Assembly: GCF_002282855.1 (NCBI RefSeq)
Contig: NZ_NRIR01000001.1
Span: 434,001 to 498,000, forward strand
Source: Paraferrimonas sedimenticola
Lineage (GTDB): Bacteria; Pseudomonadota; Gammaproteobacteria; Enterobacterales; Shewanellaceae
Reading direction: 5' to 3'
DNA: 64,000 nt
Shown here in pieces: positions 1 to 9,000 of this stretch. The stretch's first letter is position 1, and the number at the start of each line of letters is the position of its first letter. The position numbers and the translations under genes are program-made. The notes under the pieces were generated by a model that did no database searches, was not told the origin of the DNA, and saw nothing but the letters and a program-made list of their open reading frames with translations.

Positions 1-203
1 TCTGGTGGTGGCGGTGGCTTAGGCTTGAACCTTGGCTTGTTCTGCGCCTTTGCATCTTGCCTATCCATTGTGATTTCAATCACTGGTGATTCAGTACTGG
101 TGTCGGCGCGCTGAGCACCGCCACCAATTAGAAACGCCATGAAGACGAACAAAGCAAAGGTAACGACAGCACCAAGGATCAAAGATACTAGTGCTCTCAA
201 CAT
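1..203 (-). CDS. tonB: TonB energy transducer, N-terminal part (cut by window edge)
   Basis: The ATG lies at 203 and the frame runs off the left end, so only about 67 codons are visible. They encode a short cytoplasmic start, one hydrophobic membrane anchor (residues about 5-28) and then a charged stretch leading into a Lys/Pro-rich run ending KPKPPPPP, which is the periplasm-spanning linker typical of TonB. The C-terminal receptor-binding domain is outside the window. It starts one base after the exbD stop, so it is co-transcribed with and probably translationally coupled to exbD. Its role would be to carry proton-motive-force energy from ExbB/ExbD to outer-membrane TonB-dependent receptors, two of which are encoded in this window. 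The context with TtpC and DUF3450 points to a TonB2-type system. Confidence 0.88.
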   Translation of the reverse strand, partial: MLRALVSLILGAVVTFALFVFMAFLIGGGAQRADTSTESPVIEITMDRQDAKAQNKPRFKPKPPPPP

Positions 204-204
204 A

Positions 205-609
205 TTAATCTTTCTCCGCTTCAACTGAGATCTTATCGATACCCGCTTGCTTCACTTGGTCCATCACCTTAACAACGATGCCGTGTTGGGCTTCTTTGTC
301 GGCTTGGATAAGTACAGCAGCTTCTGGAGCTTCGGCTAGCATACGTTCAACGTTAGCCGCTACTCGCTCGATATCAACCTGACGGTTTTCCATCTGAATC
401 ACACCAGTTTTGCTGATGCCAATAAAGATATTAGCCGATTTCTTCTGAGTTGACTGCGATGCCTTAGGCTTGTTTACGTCCAAACCTGAAGGCTTAACGA
501 ACGAAGTCGTTACGATGAAGAAGATCAACATGATGAACACGATGTCGAGCATCGGTGTCATGTCGATTTGCGCTTCTTCTTCCACGCTTGAATGCTTCTT
601 ACGTGCCAT
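205..609 (-). CDS. exbD: Biopolymer transport protein ExbD (TonB2-type)
   Basis: 134 residues, the normal length for the ExbD/TolR family. A charged N-terminus is followed by TPMLDIVFIMLIFFIVTTSF (about 18-37), the single membrane helix carrying the conserved proton-path aspartate (D22, equivalent to ExbD Asp25), then a periplasmic domain to the C-terminus. Together with ExbB it forms the proton-driven motor for TonB. It lies between exbB (10-bp gap) and tonB (1-bp gap) in a tight minus-strand operon. The N-terminal S-V-E-E-E-A-Q-I-D segment resembles the TonB2-type ExbD2 proteins of Vibrio and Shewanella. Confidence 0.95.
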   Translation of the reverse strand: MARKKHSSVEEEAQIDMTPMLDIVFIMLIFFIVTTSFVKPSGLDVNKPKASQSTQKKSANIFIGISKTGVIQMENRQVDIERVAANVERMLAEAPEAAVLIQADKEAQHGIVVKVMDQVKQAGIDKISVEAEKD

Positions 610-619
610 TGTTTTCTCT

Positions 620-1150
620 CTATTCTTTATTCGACAAGCTATCAGCTAGCTTCTCGAGGCTGACTTTCAGACGCGCATCAAGACGTGTGCTAAAGAATAC
701 GCCCGATAGTGCCGCTACCATTCCAGCCATAGTCGGCATGGTGGCAGTGGAGATACCGGCCGCCATCGCACGAGCGTTACTCGTACCTTGCACAGCCATA
801 ACGTCAAATACGTTAATCATCCCGGTTACGGTACCCAACAGACCAATCATTGGACAGATGGCTACCAAAGTTTTGATGACTAGCATACGCGCATTTAATT
901 GTTGCTTCGCTTGGGATATCCAGGCTTCACGGATGCGATGTGCATGCCAGGATGAAGTTTCACCCCGTGCGTTCCAGTGGTTAATCACGTTATCGCGGAA
1001 CTTAGGGAACGCTACATTCAAGTAGAAGTAACGCTCCAACATGAGAACCCACATAAGGAACAGAACAAACGCCACCAGCAGGAGGACGTCACCCCCCGTG
1101 GAGATGAAGCCCCTGACGGAATCCCATGTATCCATCAGGAATAGCATCAT
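620..1150 (-). CDS. exbB: ExbB2-type MotA/TolQ/ExbB proton channel protein
   Basis: 176 residues, short compared with E. coli ExbB (about 244) and typical of ExbB2 of TonB2 systems. Three membrane segments can be seen: about 20-42, about 91-112 (the family core with P-M-I-G-L-L-G-T-V-T-G-M), and about 130-152. The start ATG overlaps the stop of the upstream ttpC gene (TAATG), which implies translational coupling. It forms the inner-membrane stator ring around ExbD. Two MotA/TolQ/ExbB-domain proteins (this one and TtpC) stand side by side, the hallmark of the TonB2 arrangement. Confidence 0.93.
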   Translation of the reverse strand: MMLFLMDTWDSVRGFISTGGDVLLLVAFVLFLMWVLMLERYFYLNVAFPKFRDNVINHWNARGETSSWHAHRIREAWISQAKQQLNARMLVIKTLVAICPMIGLLGTVTGMINVFDVMAVQGTSNARAMAAGISTATMPTMAGMVAALSGVFFSTRLDARLKVSLEKLADSLSNKE

Positions 1151-2502
1151 TAGGCGTTCCTCTTCTCAGCATGCTCAGCAACAATGCCAGCACTTTGCTC
1201 TTCAAGAATCTGAACCAAAGACTTGCTACGGGCAGAAACTAGAGCGTGTAACAGCATCAACGGCAAGGCTGCAATCAGACCCAATACGGTCGTTACAAGT
1301 GCCATTGAAATACCACCAGCCATCAGTTTTGGATCGCCAGTACCGAACAGTTGGATAGATTGGAAGGTAGCAATCATACCGGTTACGGTACCCAACAGAC
1401 CCAGCATAGGAGCGATAGCTGCTAATACTTTAATTATAGAAATACGAGTCTCAATTGCTGGAGTTTCTTTCAGAATTGCTTCGTCCAGTTTCAGCTCTAG
1501 AGTCTCAACGTCAACAGTCTTGTTGTCGTGGTAGGCTTTCAACACGCGACCCAATGGGTTGTTACCAGGTTCGTCGATCTTCTTGGTTTGCGCCTTAATC
1601 TTCGCACCAACAACACCTAGAGTGATGAAGCGCTCGATAGATACGATCAGACCAAGGATAAGTAGACCAGCGATAATTTTACCAATGGTACCACCCGCTT
1701 CGAAACGCTCTTCAAGAGAGGCTTTCTGGGTGAATACGCTCAGTAGAACACCAGACGCTGGATCGACGTATAGCGGCGCGTAGCCGTCAGTCTGGGCAGC
1801 CCAGTTGCTGATTGGGGCAACTTGGTAACCGTCAGGCTGTTGTGACAAATCTTGGATAAGCTTTAGCTCGTCGTTGTATAGAACGAACTTGCCATCGGCC
1901 AATAGGTTAAATGGACCAATACGGCTGATTTCAGTAGTAGTGGTGTTACCGTCGATACCGGTTACGTCGCCTTGGAACTTAACGACTTTGCCAGACTCGG
2001 TCATTTCTTTCAGGTAAGCCATCCAGAACTGCTCTAGCTCGTCGATGCGAGGTAGCTCTTTACGGGCACCCAGCTCAGCGATGAACTGGTGACGGTCAGG
2101 ATATTGAGCAGAGATGTTAGAAGCGGCTAGACGACCAGCTAGGTTACCAGCAGCACCTTTAACAACACCGAACATTTCACCCAGGTCACCCTGAGCGTTT
2201 TTGCGGTCTTCTTCCAGCTCAGCTAGACGACGTTCGTTGTCTAGGTAAGTTTGGTTTAGACGATCACCGCGGTCTTGCTCGGCTTTTAGGTCGCGCTTAG
2301 CTTTGTTCAACAGCGCTTGCTTGTCGCCAGCGTAGTTTTTGAACTCAGTCTCACGAGCTTTATTTACTTTGGTTTGAGCAGTGGCTTCAGCTTGTACTTT
2401 TTGCAGTAGAGCTTCGAACGAAGTCGGCTCTGCAGCAACTGCAGCACCAGCGGTCAAGCTCAGGCTGGCTGCCATCAGGGCAGAAGTCAGTAATTTTTTC
2501 AT
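1150..2502 (-). CDS. ttpC: TtpC-like MotA/TolQ/ExbB family protein with periplasmic coiled coil
   Basis: 450 residues. A signal peptide (MKKLLTSALMAASLSLTAGA..., cut near 23) is followed by a long charged coiled coil (about 40-115, rich in K/E/R/A/L), a periplasmic domain, and a C-terminal ExbB-like membrane domain (about 270-440) containing A-P-M-L-G-L-L-G-T-V-T-G-M. This is the architecture of TtpC, the fourth component required by the Vibrio TonB2 system. The start overlaps the DUF3450 stop, and the stop overlaps the exbB start, so the cluster reads as a coupled unit. How the periplasmic coiled coil contributes mechanically is not known from the sequence. Confidence 0.9.
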   Translation of the reverse strand: MKKLLTSALMAASLSLTAGAAVAAEPTSFEALLQKVQAEATAQTKVNKARETEFKNYAGDKQALLNKAKRDLKAEQDRGDRLNQTYLDNERRLAELEEDRKNAQGDLGEMFGVVKGAAGNLAGRLAASNISAQYPDRHQFIAELGARKELPRIDELEQFWMAYLKEMTESGKVVKFQGDVTGIDGNTTTTEISRIGPFNLLADGKFVLYNDELKLIQDLSQQPDGYQVAPISNWAAQTDGYAPLYVDPASGVLLSVFTQKASLEERFEAGGTIGKIIAGLLILGLIVSIERFITLGVVGAKIKAQTKKIDEPGNNPLGRVLKAYHDNKTVDVETLELKLDEAILKETPAIETRISIIKVLAAIAPMLGLLGTVTGMIATFQSIQLFGTGDPKLMAGGISMALVTTVLGLIAALPLMLLHALVSARSKSLVQILEEQSAGIVAEHAEKRNA

Positions 2503-3281
2503 TATTGTGCAGCCTCCGCAGCTGGGATTGGCAATTCGAACAGGTCGTTTGCACCTTGTTTACGTGCAATACGGATACCTTTGGTCAGTTCACGCAAGTA
2601 GCGGTCTTCTAGCTTGTTCCAAGTCTTAGATTTCGCGTCGTACATCCAAGCACCTTTTTGGTCTTGGCTTTGAGCGTACAGAGCAACGCGACCTAGACGG
2701 AAGAAGTCAACCAGTACTTCTTTGCCATCAACTTCCAGCTTACCTTCGGTAGCAGACACGAAACGGCCGTAGTCGTTTTCAATGTCGTAGGCATCAAGGA
2801 TAAGACGGTATTTCTCAGCTAAAGACACTTCTGCAGAGTTCAGCAGGCTCTTTAGGTTTTCAACACGGTTTTTACGAGTTTCTTGCTCGAAAGGAAGGTC
2901 AAGAGCGACGAACTGCTCCAGAGTCTCAACCATTTTGAACATCAAAGGCACAACGCCTTGACGCAAGGTTTCAACATAGTCGATGTCCGCTTGGATCAAC
3001 TTCATGCTCTCTTCCTGGTCAGCAACCAGACCAGCAACGTAGTCGTTGTAGCCTTTTAGAGATTCACGCTGATCTTCGGTGCTGCCGTATTCGAACAGCA
3101 TGTCTTGAGCTTGATCATAGTACTTATCGATTTTCTGCTGAGATTTTTCAGCAGCAACATGCATTTTGCCGTCTGCTTTTTGCACGTCGGTAAGAGGAGC
3201 GGCGACTAGATTGCTACCGGCGAAAGCCAGTGCAGCAACCATAGCAGTAGCCAGTTTGGTTCTTGTACTTACCTTGGACAT
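2502..3281 (-). CDS. DUF3450 family periplasmic protein, first gene of the TonB2 operon
   Basis: 259 residues from ATG 3281; an in-frame TTG at 3290 is possible, but ATG-S-K-V-S-T-R-T-K gives a normal signal peptide (about 1-29, ending S-N-L-V-A-A). The mature part is almost wholly helical and coiled-coil-like, as in DUF3450 proteins, which routinely precede ttpC/exbB/exbD/tonB operons in Vibrio, Shewanella and relatives. The conserved C-terminal features R-L-G-R-V-A-L-Y and W-x(5)-W are present. Its function is unproven; an accessory periplasmic role in TonB2 complex assembly is inferred from context. The ribosome binding site is weak (TTGGAAACT before the ATG). Confidence 0.85.
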   Translation of the reverse strand: MSKVSTRTKLATAMVAALAFAGSNLVAAPLTDVQKADGKMHVAAEKSQQKIDKYYDQAQDMLFEYGSTEDQRESLKGYNDYVAGLVADQEESMKLIQADIDYVETLRQGVVPLMFKMVETLEQFVALDLPFEQETRKNRVENLKSLLNSAEVSLAEKYRLILDAYDIENDYGRFVSATEGKLEVDGKEVLVDFFRLGRVALYAQSQDQKGAWMYDAKSKTWNKLEDRYLRELTKGIRIARKQGANDLFELPIPAAEAAQ

Positions 3282-3767
3282 AGTTTCCAACCAATTTGAT
3301 GTGAATGTTTAAGCAAGATGCCAGACCGTGTGAATACTCATTCAGTATTTATAATTTTCGAATTGAGTAAAAAGTACTGTCATCCCCACTCTTAGTGATT
3401 GTTATATTAGCTTATTCTATCCGCCTTTACGGACAGACCCGCAGGCATGATTCCATAATAGCTGAATAGCTGTCAACACTTCTCCCAGCCCAGAAACTCG
3501 TCTAAACAGCCGTTACCGTACGAAAATCAAGCGAGCGGGGTAAATTCATACTTTGTGTTTTTTTGCAACCGGAGTCTCCTAAGTCATTGAGGACTTTTCT
3601 AAACCTAAGCTGAACAAAGCGCCATAAACTATAGCTGAAAGCCTCAAAAGTGCCGCTTACATAGAATTCGAATTAATTAAATTAGAACATAGCAAACAAA
3701 CAAGAGTGGGCGAGAAAGCGCCAATTCAAGGCGAATTATTACACTGTCGCAACTTGGCGTGCAGGTA
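3282..3767. other. Intergenic region upstream of the TonB2 operon
   Basis: AT-rich gene-free stretch between the DUF3450 start and the porin terminator. On the minus strand a possible -10 (TATAAA, complement of 3348-3353) is followed by the imperfect palindrome TGAATACTCATTCA at 3331-3344, which could be an operator. No convincing Fur box was found by eye, although iron control would be expected for this operon. No start codon with a good ribosome site and plausible protein was seen in the rest. Confidence 0.35.
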
Positions 3768-3810
3768 TAAAAAATCCCCGTCTTCGACTGGCGAGAACGG
3801 GGATATTTTA
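3768..3810 (-). terminator. Rho-independent terminator of the porin gene
   Basis: Stem ATCCCCGT (3774-3781) pairs with ACGGGGAT (3797-3804) around a 15-nt loop. On the minus strand the stem is followed by a T run (complement of the A run at about 3769-3774). It lies about 30 bp past the porin stop codon. Confidence 0.85.
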
Positions 3811-3839
3811 GATGAAGCTTTTATTAAGCCGGATTGCGA

Positions 3840-5006
3840 TTAGAGGAACACTCGAATACCGATACCGATACCGTCGTCTTCAACTTTCTTCTGAGCGTCA
3901 GGCACCTTGCTAAAGTCTTTGCGACCCTCGATGTACAAGATAGTGTTCTTGTCCCATTGATAGTGCACGCCGCCAGTGATGAACGAACGCTCAAAGGTGT
4001 CGCCTTCGTAGTCGCGCTTGTAGCTCTCTTCATCGGCTTTCAGGTAGTTCATCATCAAGAATGGTACCCAGCCGCCGTCAAGGGCATAGCTCACCAAAGC
4101 CTCAGCACCCGTGCTCTTTGGAATGATGCGACCTTCGTTGTCCACCTCGTGGAATTCCGCTTGGTTGACGTTAAAGGCCAAATATAAGCCCTCGTCATAC
4201 ATGCCGCCGTAGCTAGAACCAAAAGCAGCAATCTTGTCGGTGGCATTCAGTGGAGTGCCGTCAAGGAAGCGACCTTCGAACTCACCTTGGTTATAAGCCA
4301 CACCCACTTCCAACTTGTCAGTCGCCTGATAGCGAGCCGAGGCTCCATAGGTGCTGTTGTAAGTGATCGATTGGATACGGTAAACATTGCCAGTGCTTGG
4401 CAGTGGCGCAGGCACTTCTTGCAAATCTCTGACTTCGTCGGCTGAGTTACGCGCTTGTACCTGTAACCCTAGTTTGAAATTGCCCCACTCGTTGCGATAC
4501 TGCAATGCCTTGTCGGCACGACCGGTACCATTAAGGCCACCGTCACCATTAAAGGTATAAACACCCGAACTGGTACCCGCCCAAATGTGCGGAATATCGG
4601 TTGCGGCTACCACGTCGTAATAGACACCCCACTGTTTACCCGCGGAAATCGAACCGTACTTCTCATGGCCTACTTTGACAAAACCCAAACGATTATTGAG
4701 GAAGTCACCGCTGCGAGTGTGCACATAGTCACCGGTCAGCGAGATATCCGTATTACCGACCAAGTTGACGCCCCATTCCATCTTGGCTTGTAAGTCCCAG
4801 CCTCGACCCATGTTTCGATTAAAATCGAAATTAATGCGCGAGGTACCATCAGCAACTTCCGTCTTACCTTGAGTATTAAGTACTCGTACATCGGCATATC
4901 CACCAATGCCTACCGAGTTTTTGCCGTCGTTAAAGACTTCGATTGCTTGTGCAGCGGGTGCCGCTAGCGCTACGGATACGGCGCTGCTAAGCCAAGCCAA
5001 TTTCAT
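3840..5006 (-). CDS. Gram-negative general porin (OmpC/OmpU-like)
   Basis: 388 residues with a signal peptide cut after A-A-Q-A (about 21), then I-E-V-F-N-D-G-K-N, the usual first beta strand of trimeric general porins. Alternating hydrophobic/aromatic strands run throughout, and the chain ends G-I-G-I-R-V-F-L, although the usual terminal Phe is the penultimate residue here. The start has a strong ribosome site (ATAGGAGTCACAA-ATG). It is monocistronic: a terminator follows, and the divergent dinG lies upstream. It would form a passive 16-strand outer-membrane pore for small hydrophilic solutes. Charge or solute selectivity cannot be inferred. Confidence 0.88.
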   Translation of the reverse strand: MKLAWLSSAVSVALAAPAAQAIEVFNDGKNSVGIGGYADVRVLNTQGKTEVADGTSRINFDFNRNMGRGWDLQAKMEWGVNLVGNTDISLTGDYVHTRSGDFLNNRLGFVKVGHEKYGSISAGKQWGVYYDVVAATDIPHIWAGTSSGVYTFNGDGGLNGTGRADKALQYRNEWGNFKLGLQVQARNSADEVRDLQEVPAPLPSTGNVYRIQSITYNSTYGASARYQATDKLEVGVAYNQGEFEGRFLDGTPLNATDKIAAFGSSYGGMYDEGLYLAFNVNQAEFHEVDNEGRIIPKSTGAEALVSYALDGGWVPFLMMNYLKADEESYKRDYEGDTFERSFITGGVHYQWDKNTILYIEGRKDFSKVPDAQKKVEDDGIGIGIRVFL

Positions 5007-5375
5007 TTGTGACTCCTATGAATATTCTGGGGTATTGTCAAAGTGTAGTTAATTCGAAAACCAAGGCAGGACCGAATTGGAACTGATTCGCGATTAACCT
5101 TTTTCTAAAATAGCGGGGCTGCCGGCCGGTGATTAGGATTCAAAATTCCTAAGCATATGATTTATAAGTAAACTCTGATCAATCTCACGCAAATAGGCGA
5201 GAAAATACCGTTTTTGTAAAGCGCTTAAAGTGGAAATATTGTGCAATTGTTACAAGATTGATCGATCTTTTGATTACTACCTTAGAATGAATCTCCTTGG
5301 CGCTTCACTAAAAACTGCTGCTCGCCTAAACCAGCCCTGTTATGATGAAGCCACTTTTCGCTTACGTTCGCACTC
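5007..5375. promoter_or_regulatory. Divergent promoter region, porin / dinG
   Basis: 369 bp of AT-rich sequence between divergently oriented genes. Inverted sequences such as AATTCG...CGAATT (5050-5080 area) and the near-palindrome AAGATTGATCGATCTT (5254-5269) are present and could be regulator sites. I cannot assign them to a known factor. No small gene was recognised. Confidence 0.4.
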
Positions 5376-7493
5376 ATGACAACCAGTTCAACCCAAACAG
5401 CATCCCGCGCGGGGGCCAAAGTACCTGAAAAGGTGCAAAAGCAGATCCGCAGCATCTACAAAAAAATCGCCGGTGGCATGAAACAGTTCAACCCGAGACG
5501 GGAGCAGAACTACATGGTGGCAGACATCGCTAAAACCCTTGCGGGCGAGTACAGCCAAGACCGCAAAATCATGGTGGTGGAGGCCGGTACTGGTATTGGT
5601 AAGTCGCTGGCTTATTTACTGGGTACCATTCCTTTGGCCATGGCGCAGGGTAAAAAGGTGTGCATATCTACCGCCACTGTCGCGCTGCAAGAACAGTTGG
5701 TTAGCAAAGAGCTGCCCTTCTTCTTGGCCCAAAGCGAACTGGACTTTAAGTTTGGCCTAGTAAAAGGCCGACAGCGCTATGTGTGCTTGTCGAAATTAGA
5801 ACTGCTGGCCGGTGAAGCGGACGAAAACCAACAGGCGCTATTTCAGACCAAACCTGACCCGCATCAAATAAAGCGGCTAAAGACCTTATTGTCCGACTAC
5901 CATCACGGTCGCTGGGATGGCGATCGCGACAGCCTCAAAGAAACCATTCCTGACTCGATTTGGAGCCAAATCAGCTCAGACAAGCACGGCTGTCAACGCA
6001 ACATCGCCGATCACAGGTATTGCCCGTTTCACAAAGCCCGCGATGACATGGACCGCTGGGATGTATTGGTGGTCAATCACAGCTTGTTGCTGGCGGACCT
6101 GAGTTTGGGCGGCGGGGTGATTTTACCCGACCCAGATAGCCTATTTTTTGTGATTGATGAGGCCCATCACCTGCCTCAGGTGACTCGCGATTTTTCTAGC
6201 GCCTCAGCAACAGTGCGCGCCAGTGCCGACTGGCTGGCGCGCTTAGACAAGAGCCTCAGCAAAATCCAAGCCTTGGTGCCATCAGAGCAAGCCATCAAGC
6301 CATGCCAGTCATTAATGGATGAGCTAACCGATACCATAGGCCAGCTCAAGCAAGTGGGCGACTTACTCAATGCCAACGAGCACTGGTTTAATAATGAAGA
6401 AGCACGCATCCGCTTTGAAAACGGCGAGCTGCCACCTTTACTCACGCCATTGGCCAATGACCTGGCCGCTAGCTGTAAAACCAATCTCAAGCATCTAACC
6501 AAGATTCAAAATCTGGTGGCAGAAGCCCTTAAAGATGGTGACTTGAGCGCCAGCAAAGCCGAACCGGCAATGGTGGAATTGGGCAATTATTTGCAGCGAT
6601 TAGAGAACTTGCAGCAGGTGTGGCAAATGATGGCGCAAGAACAGCATCCTAAAGCCGCACCCTTGGCGCGCTGGATTGCCGCGCGCTCGGACACCAATCC
6701 GCAGGACTATCTAGTGAGCGCCTCCCCTATCGAAGTGGGCCACATCCTTGAGACTCAACTCTGGGATCAGGCCGCAGGCGTGGTGCTGTGCAGTGCGACT
6801 TTGCGTGCGCTTAATCAATTTGACCACTTTCGCCTGCAAGTGGGCCTGCGCGCCAACGATGGTACGCGCTACCTAGCCTTGCAATCCCCTTTCGATTTTG
6901 AAAACAACGCCACTTTGTATCTGCCCAAAATGCGTCACGACCCCAGTGACAAAGCTTTTACCGGTGAGCTGGTGACCACACTGCCTAAATTGCTCGAAGA
7001 CGAACCGGCATCACTGGTGCTGTTTTCAAGTTACTGGCAGATGAATCAGGTAGTCGATGAGCTGACCTCTAAGTTGAAAGTGCCAATCTTGGTACAAGGC
7101 GACTTGTCTAACAAAGCTTTGCTAGAAAAGCACAAGAAACGGGTAGACGAGGGTAAACCCAGCGTGATTTTTGGTACCGCCTCTTTGTCTGAGGGTCTGG
7201 ATTTGCCCGGAGACTATCTAACCAACCTGATTATTACCAAGCTGCCGTTTGCTGTCCCCACCTCGCCTGTGGAAGAAGCCCATGCCGAGTACGTTAAGGC
7301 ACGAGGCGGCAATCCTTTTATGCAACTGACTGTGCCGGACGCCTCACGCAAGCTGATACAAAGTTGCGGACGCTTGCTGCGTAAAGAGCAAGACTATGGC
7401 AGGATCAGCATTCTCGACAAACGCTTACTCACTCGACGCTACGGCTCGGCGCTACTTGACGGCCTGCCACCCTACCGTCGAGTCATAGAATAA
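5376..7493 (+). CDS. dinG: ATP-dependent DNA helicase DinG
   Basis: 705 residues, close to E. coli DinG (716). Order of motifs: Walker A E-A-G-T-G-I-G-K-S (about 69-77), helicase Ia T-A-T-V-A-L-Q-E-Q-L, iron-sulfur region (R-Y-V-C at about 136; G-C...Y-C-P-F at about 205-215), Walker B/DEAH V-I-D-E-A-H-H (about 250-256), and C-terminal motifs including S-C-G-R-L-L-R (motif VI). It is an XPD-like 5'-3' superfamily 2 helicase acting on structured nucleic acid intermediates. Odd point: only three cysteines are evident where the E. coli 4Fe-4S site has four; the middle cysteine of the C-x4-C-x5-C-P-F group is absent. It is followed on the same strand by a TSUP permease and priC. Confidence 0.93.
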   Translation: MTTSSTQTASRAGAKVPEKVQKQIRSIYKKIAGGMKQFNPRREQNYMVADIAKTLAGEYSQDRKIMVVEAGTGIGKSLAYLLGTIPLAMAQGKKVCISTATVALQEQLVSKELPFFLAQSELDFKFGLVKGRQRYVCLSKLELLAGEADENQQALFQTKPDPHQIKRLKTLLSDYHHGRWDGDRDSLKETIPDSIWSQISSDKHGCQRNIADHRYCPFHKARDDMDRWDVLVVNHSLLLADLSLGGGVILPDPDSLFFVIDEAHHLPQVTRDFSSASATVRASADWLARLDKSLSKIQALVPSEQAIKPCQSLMDELTDTIGQLKQVGDLLNANEHWFNNEEARIRFENGELPPLLTPLANDLAASCKTNLKHLTKIQNLVAEALKDGDLSASKAEPAMVELGNYLQRLENLQQVWQMMAQEQHPKAAPLARWIAARSDTNPQDYLVSASPIEVGHILETQLWDQAAGVVLCSATLRALNQFDHFRLQVGLRANDGTRYLALQSPFDFENNATLYLPKMRHDPSDKAFTGELVTTLPKLLEDEPASLVLFSSYWQMNQVVDELTSKLKVPILVQGDLSNKALLEKHKKRVDEGKPSVIFGTASLSEGLDLPGDYLTNLIITKLPFAVPTSPVEEAHAEYVKARGGNPFMQLTVPDASRKLIQSCGRLLRKEQDYGRISILDKRLLTRRYGSALLDGLPPYRRVIE

Positions 7494-7552
7494 ACGGCGC
7501 GTTGGCCTCTCTGCTAACCCCGCTACTCATACCGCTACGAAAGGGAAACACT

Positions 7553-8326
7553 TTGGAATTTGCGCTCGAACCCGATATCTGGCTAGTACTTTCAGTAGTA
7601 GCCTTTATCGCCGGATTCATCGACGCCATCGCCGGCGGCGGTGGTCTGTTGACCATTCCGGCGTTACTAACCTCGGGGCTGCCACCGCATTTAGCGCTAG
7701 GTACCAATAAGCTCGCTGCCACCTTTGGCTCAGCGACTGCCAGCTTTACCTTTTATAAGAAGCAGCTGTTTAAGCCGCAAATTTGGATAACCGCCCTGTT
7801 CACCACTTTTGTGGGTGCCCTGCTTGGCACTTTTGCGGTGCACTACTTAGACCCCAGCGTGCTTGATAAAGGTTTGCCTATGATAGTACTGGCCACCGCG
7901 GTTTATACCTTATTTAGCAAGCGTCCTAACGAAGAAGAGCACCAGCCGCCTACGAATGCTGAAGGATTGAAGACCAAACAGACTTTTCAAGGTTTTACTC
8001 TCGGGTTTTACGACGGTTTTGCCGGCCCTGGCACAGGCGCGTTTTGGACCGTGTCGAACATGGCCATCTACAAGCTCAATATTCTGTGGGCATCGGGCAT
8101 GGCCAAGGCAATGAACTTTGTCTCAAATGCCACATCTCTGGCGGCCTTTATTTATCTAGGTCATGTGAACTGGCTGTTAGGCGTCAGCATGGGCGTGTGC
8201 ATCATGGCGGGCGCCTTCTTAGGTGCCCACTCAGCCATTCGCTTTGGCGCTAATTTTATTCGTCCTATATTCATTAGCGTGGTCATCGTAATCGCCGCTA
8301 AGCTGGCCTGGGAGGCCTGGCTCTAA
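7553..8326 (+). CDS. TSUP (TauE/SafE, YfcA-like) family membrane permease
   Basis: 257 residues if started at TTG 7553, preferred because AAAGGGAA lies 7-12 bp upstream and the protein then begins M-E-F-A-L-E-P-D-I-W, matching YfcA-type starts; an upstream TTG at 7502 lacks a ribosome site. Hallmarks are A-G-F-I-D-A-I-A-G-G-G-G-L-L-T-I-P-A-L (about 19-37), the duplicated F-Y-D-G-F-A-G-P-G-T-G (about 150) and roughly eight hydrophobic segments. TSUP proteins move sulfite, sulfonates or other small organic anions across the inner membrane; the substrate here is unknown. The stop overlaps the priC start (TAATG), so the two are translationally coupled. Confidence 0.85.
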   Translation: MEFALEPDIWLVLSVVAFIAGFIDAIAGGGGLLTIPALLTSGLPPHLALGTNKLAATFGSATASFTFYKKQLFKPQIWITALFTTFVGALLGTFAVHYLDPSVLDKGLPMIVLATAVYTLFSKRPNEEEHQPPTNAEGLKTKQTFQGFTLGFYDGFAGPGTGAFWTVSNMAIYKLNILWASGMAKAMNFVSNATSLAAFIYLGHVNWLLGVSMGVCIMAGAFLGAHSAIRFGANFIRPIFISVVIVIAAKLAWEAWL

Positions 8327-8970
8327 TGGCCAACGCCATTGCGCGAATGCGCACCCAGCTTAACGCGCTTGCCAACCAAGCGCGCGCCCACGACCAGAGC
8401 CTAACCCAAGGCGCACGACGGATAATGGCCAACAAGAACCGTTTTTATCAGCAATTATTCGAGCAGCACGGCGGCTTGCTGTTGCCCTGCGTCAATTCGG
8501 TAGCCAAAGAAGTGGACCGGCTAGAAACCATGTTGGCCAAAAAGGCCGATGCCGCCACAATTGAAGCCCTGTGCTTGCGCATTCAAGACATGTTTCGCGC
8601 GCTAAACCTGGCGTTAAACACCACCAGCGTAACCGTGACCCAAGAGCAAAAGTCTCGTCAAAGCGCCAAGCAAATGTGGCACAAACGCCAAGCCGAAAAG
8701 CTACGAGTCGCCGAAGCCAAAAGCGCGCAGGAGTTCAGCTGGATCCCTATCGAGGTCTATCAGGATCCAAACCGCCTAGAGGCAGAAATAGCTAAGCATA
8801 AGCAGTGGTTAGCCAAACTCGAACTATCCTTACAAAAGCTTGAAATTCGAGTGCATCGCTGTCATGGTGCAGACAAAATTCGTTGTCAAAACGAGCTGTT
8901 AACCTTGGATAAGCGCCGTGAGCAATGCCGCCGCGCCTTGGCACACTTACAAAAACGCTTATCCTCCTAA
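8326..8970 (+). CDS. priC: Primosomal replication protein PriC
   Basis: 214 residues, wholly helical and basic. The N-terminal K-N-R-F-Y-Q-Q-L-F and the C-terminal L-x-R-R-x-Q-C-R-R-A-L-x-x-L-Q-K-R-L segment match the conserved ends of PriC (E. coli ends with an R-L-A-R-C-R-H-A-L-E-K-I pattern). Known role: with Rep or PriA it loads DnaB/DnaC at abandoned replication forks. It is longer than E. coli PriC (175) because of a central K/R/Q-rich stretch (about 105-140). Being next to dinG gives a small DNA-replication/repair cluster, joined through the intervening permease by TAATG overlap. Confidence 0.8.
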   Translation: MANAIARMRTQLNALANQARAHDQSLTQGARRIMANKNRFYQQLFEQHGGLLLPCVNSVAKEVDRLETMLAKKADAATIEALCLRIQDMFRALNLALNTTSVTVTQEQKSRQSAKQMWHKRQAEKLRVAEAKSAQEFSWIPIEVYQDPNRLEAEIAKHKQWLAKLELSLQKLEIRVHRCHGADKIRCQNELLTLDKRREQCRRALAHLQKRLSS

Positions 8971-9000
8971 ACGCGCTAATCACGCCAAAAGGAAGAGACT

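Noticed and set aside
3331..3344. TGAATACTCATTCA as a Fur box for the TonB operon
   Set aside because: It is a palindrome in a plausible place but does not fit the GATAAT-repeat Fur pattern, so only a generic operator can be suggested.
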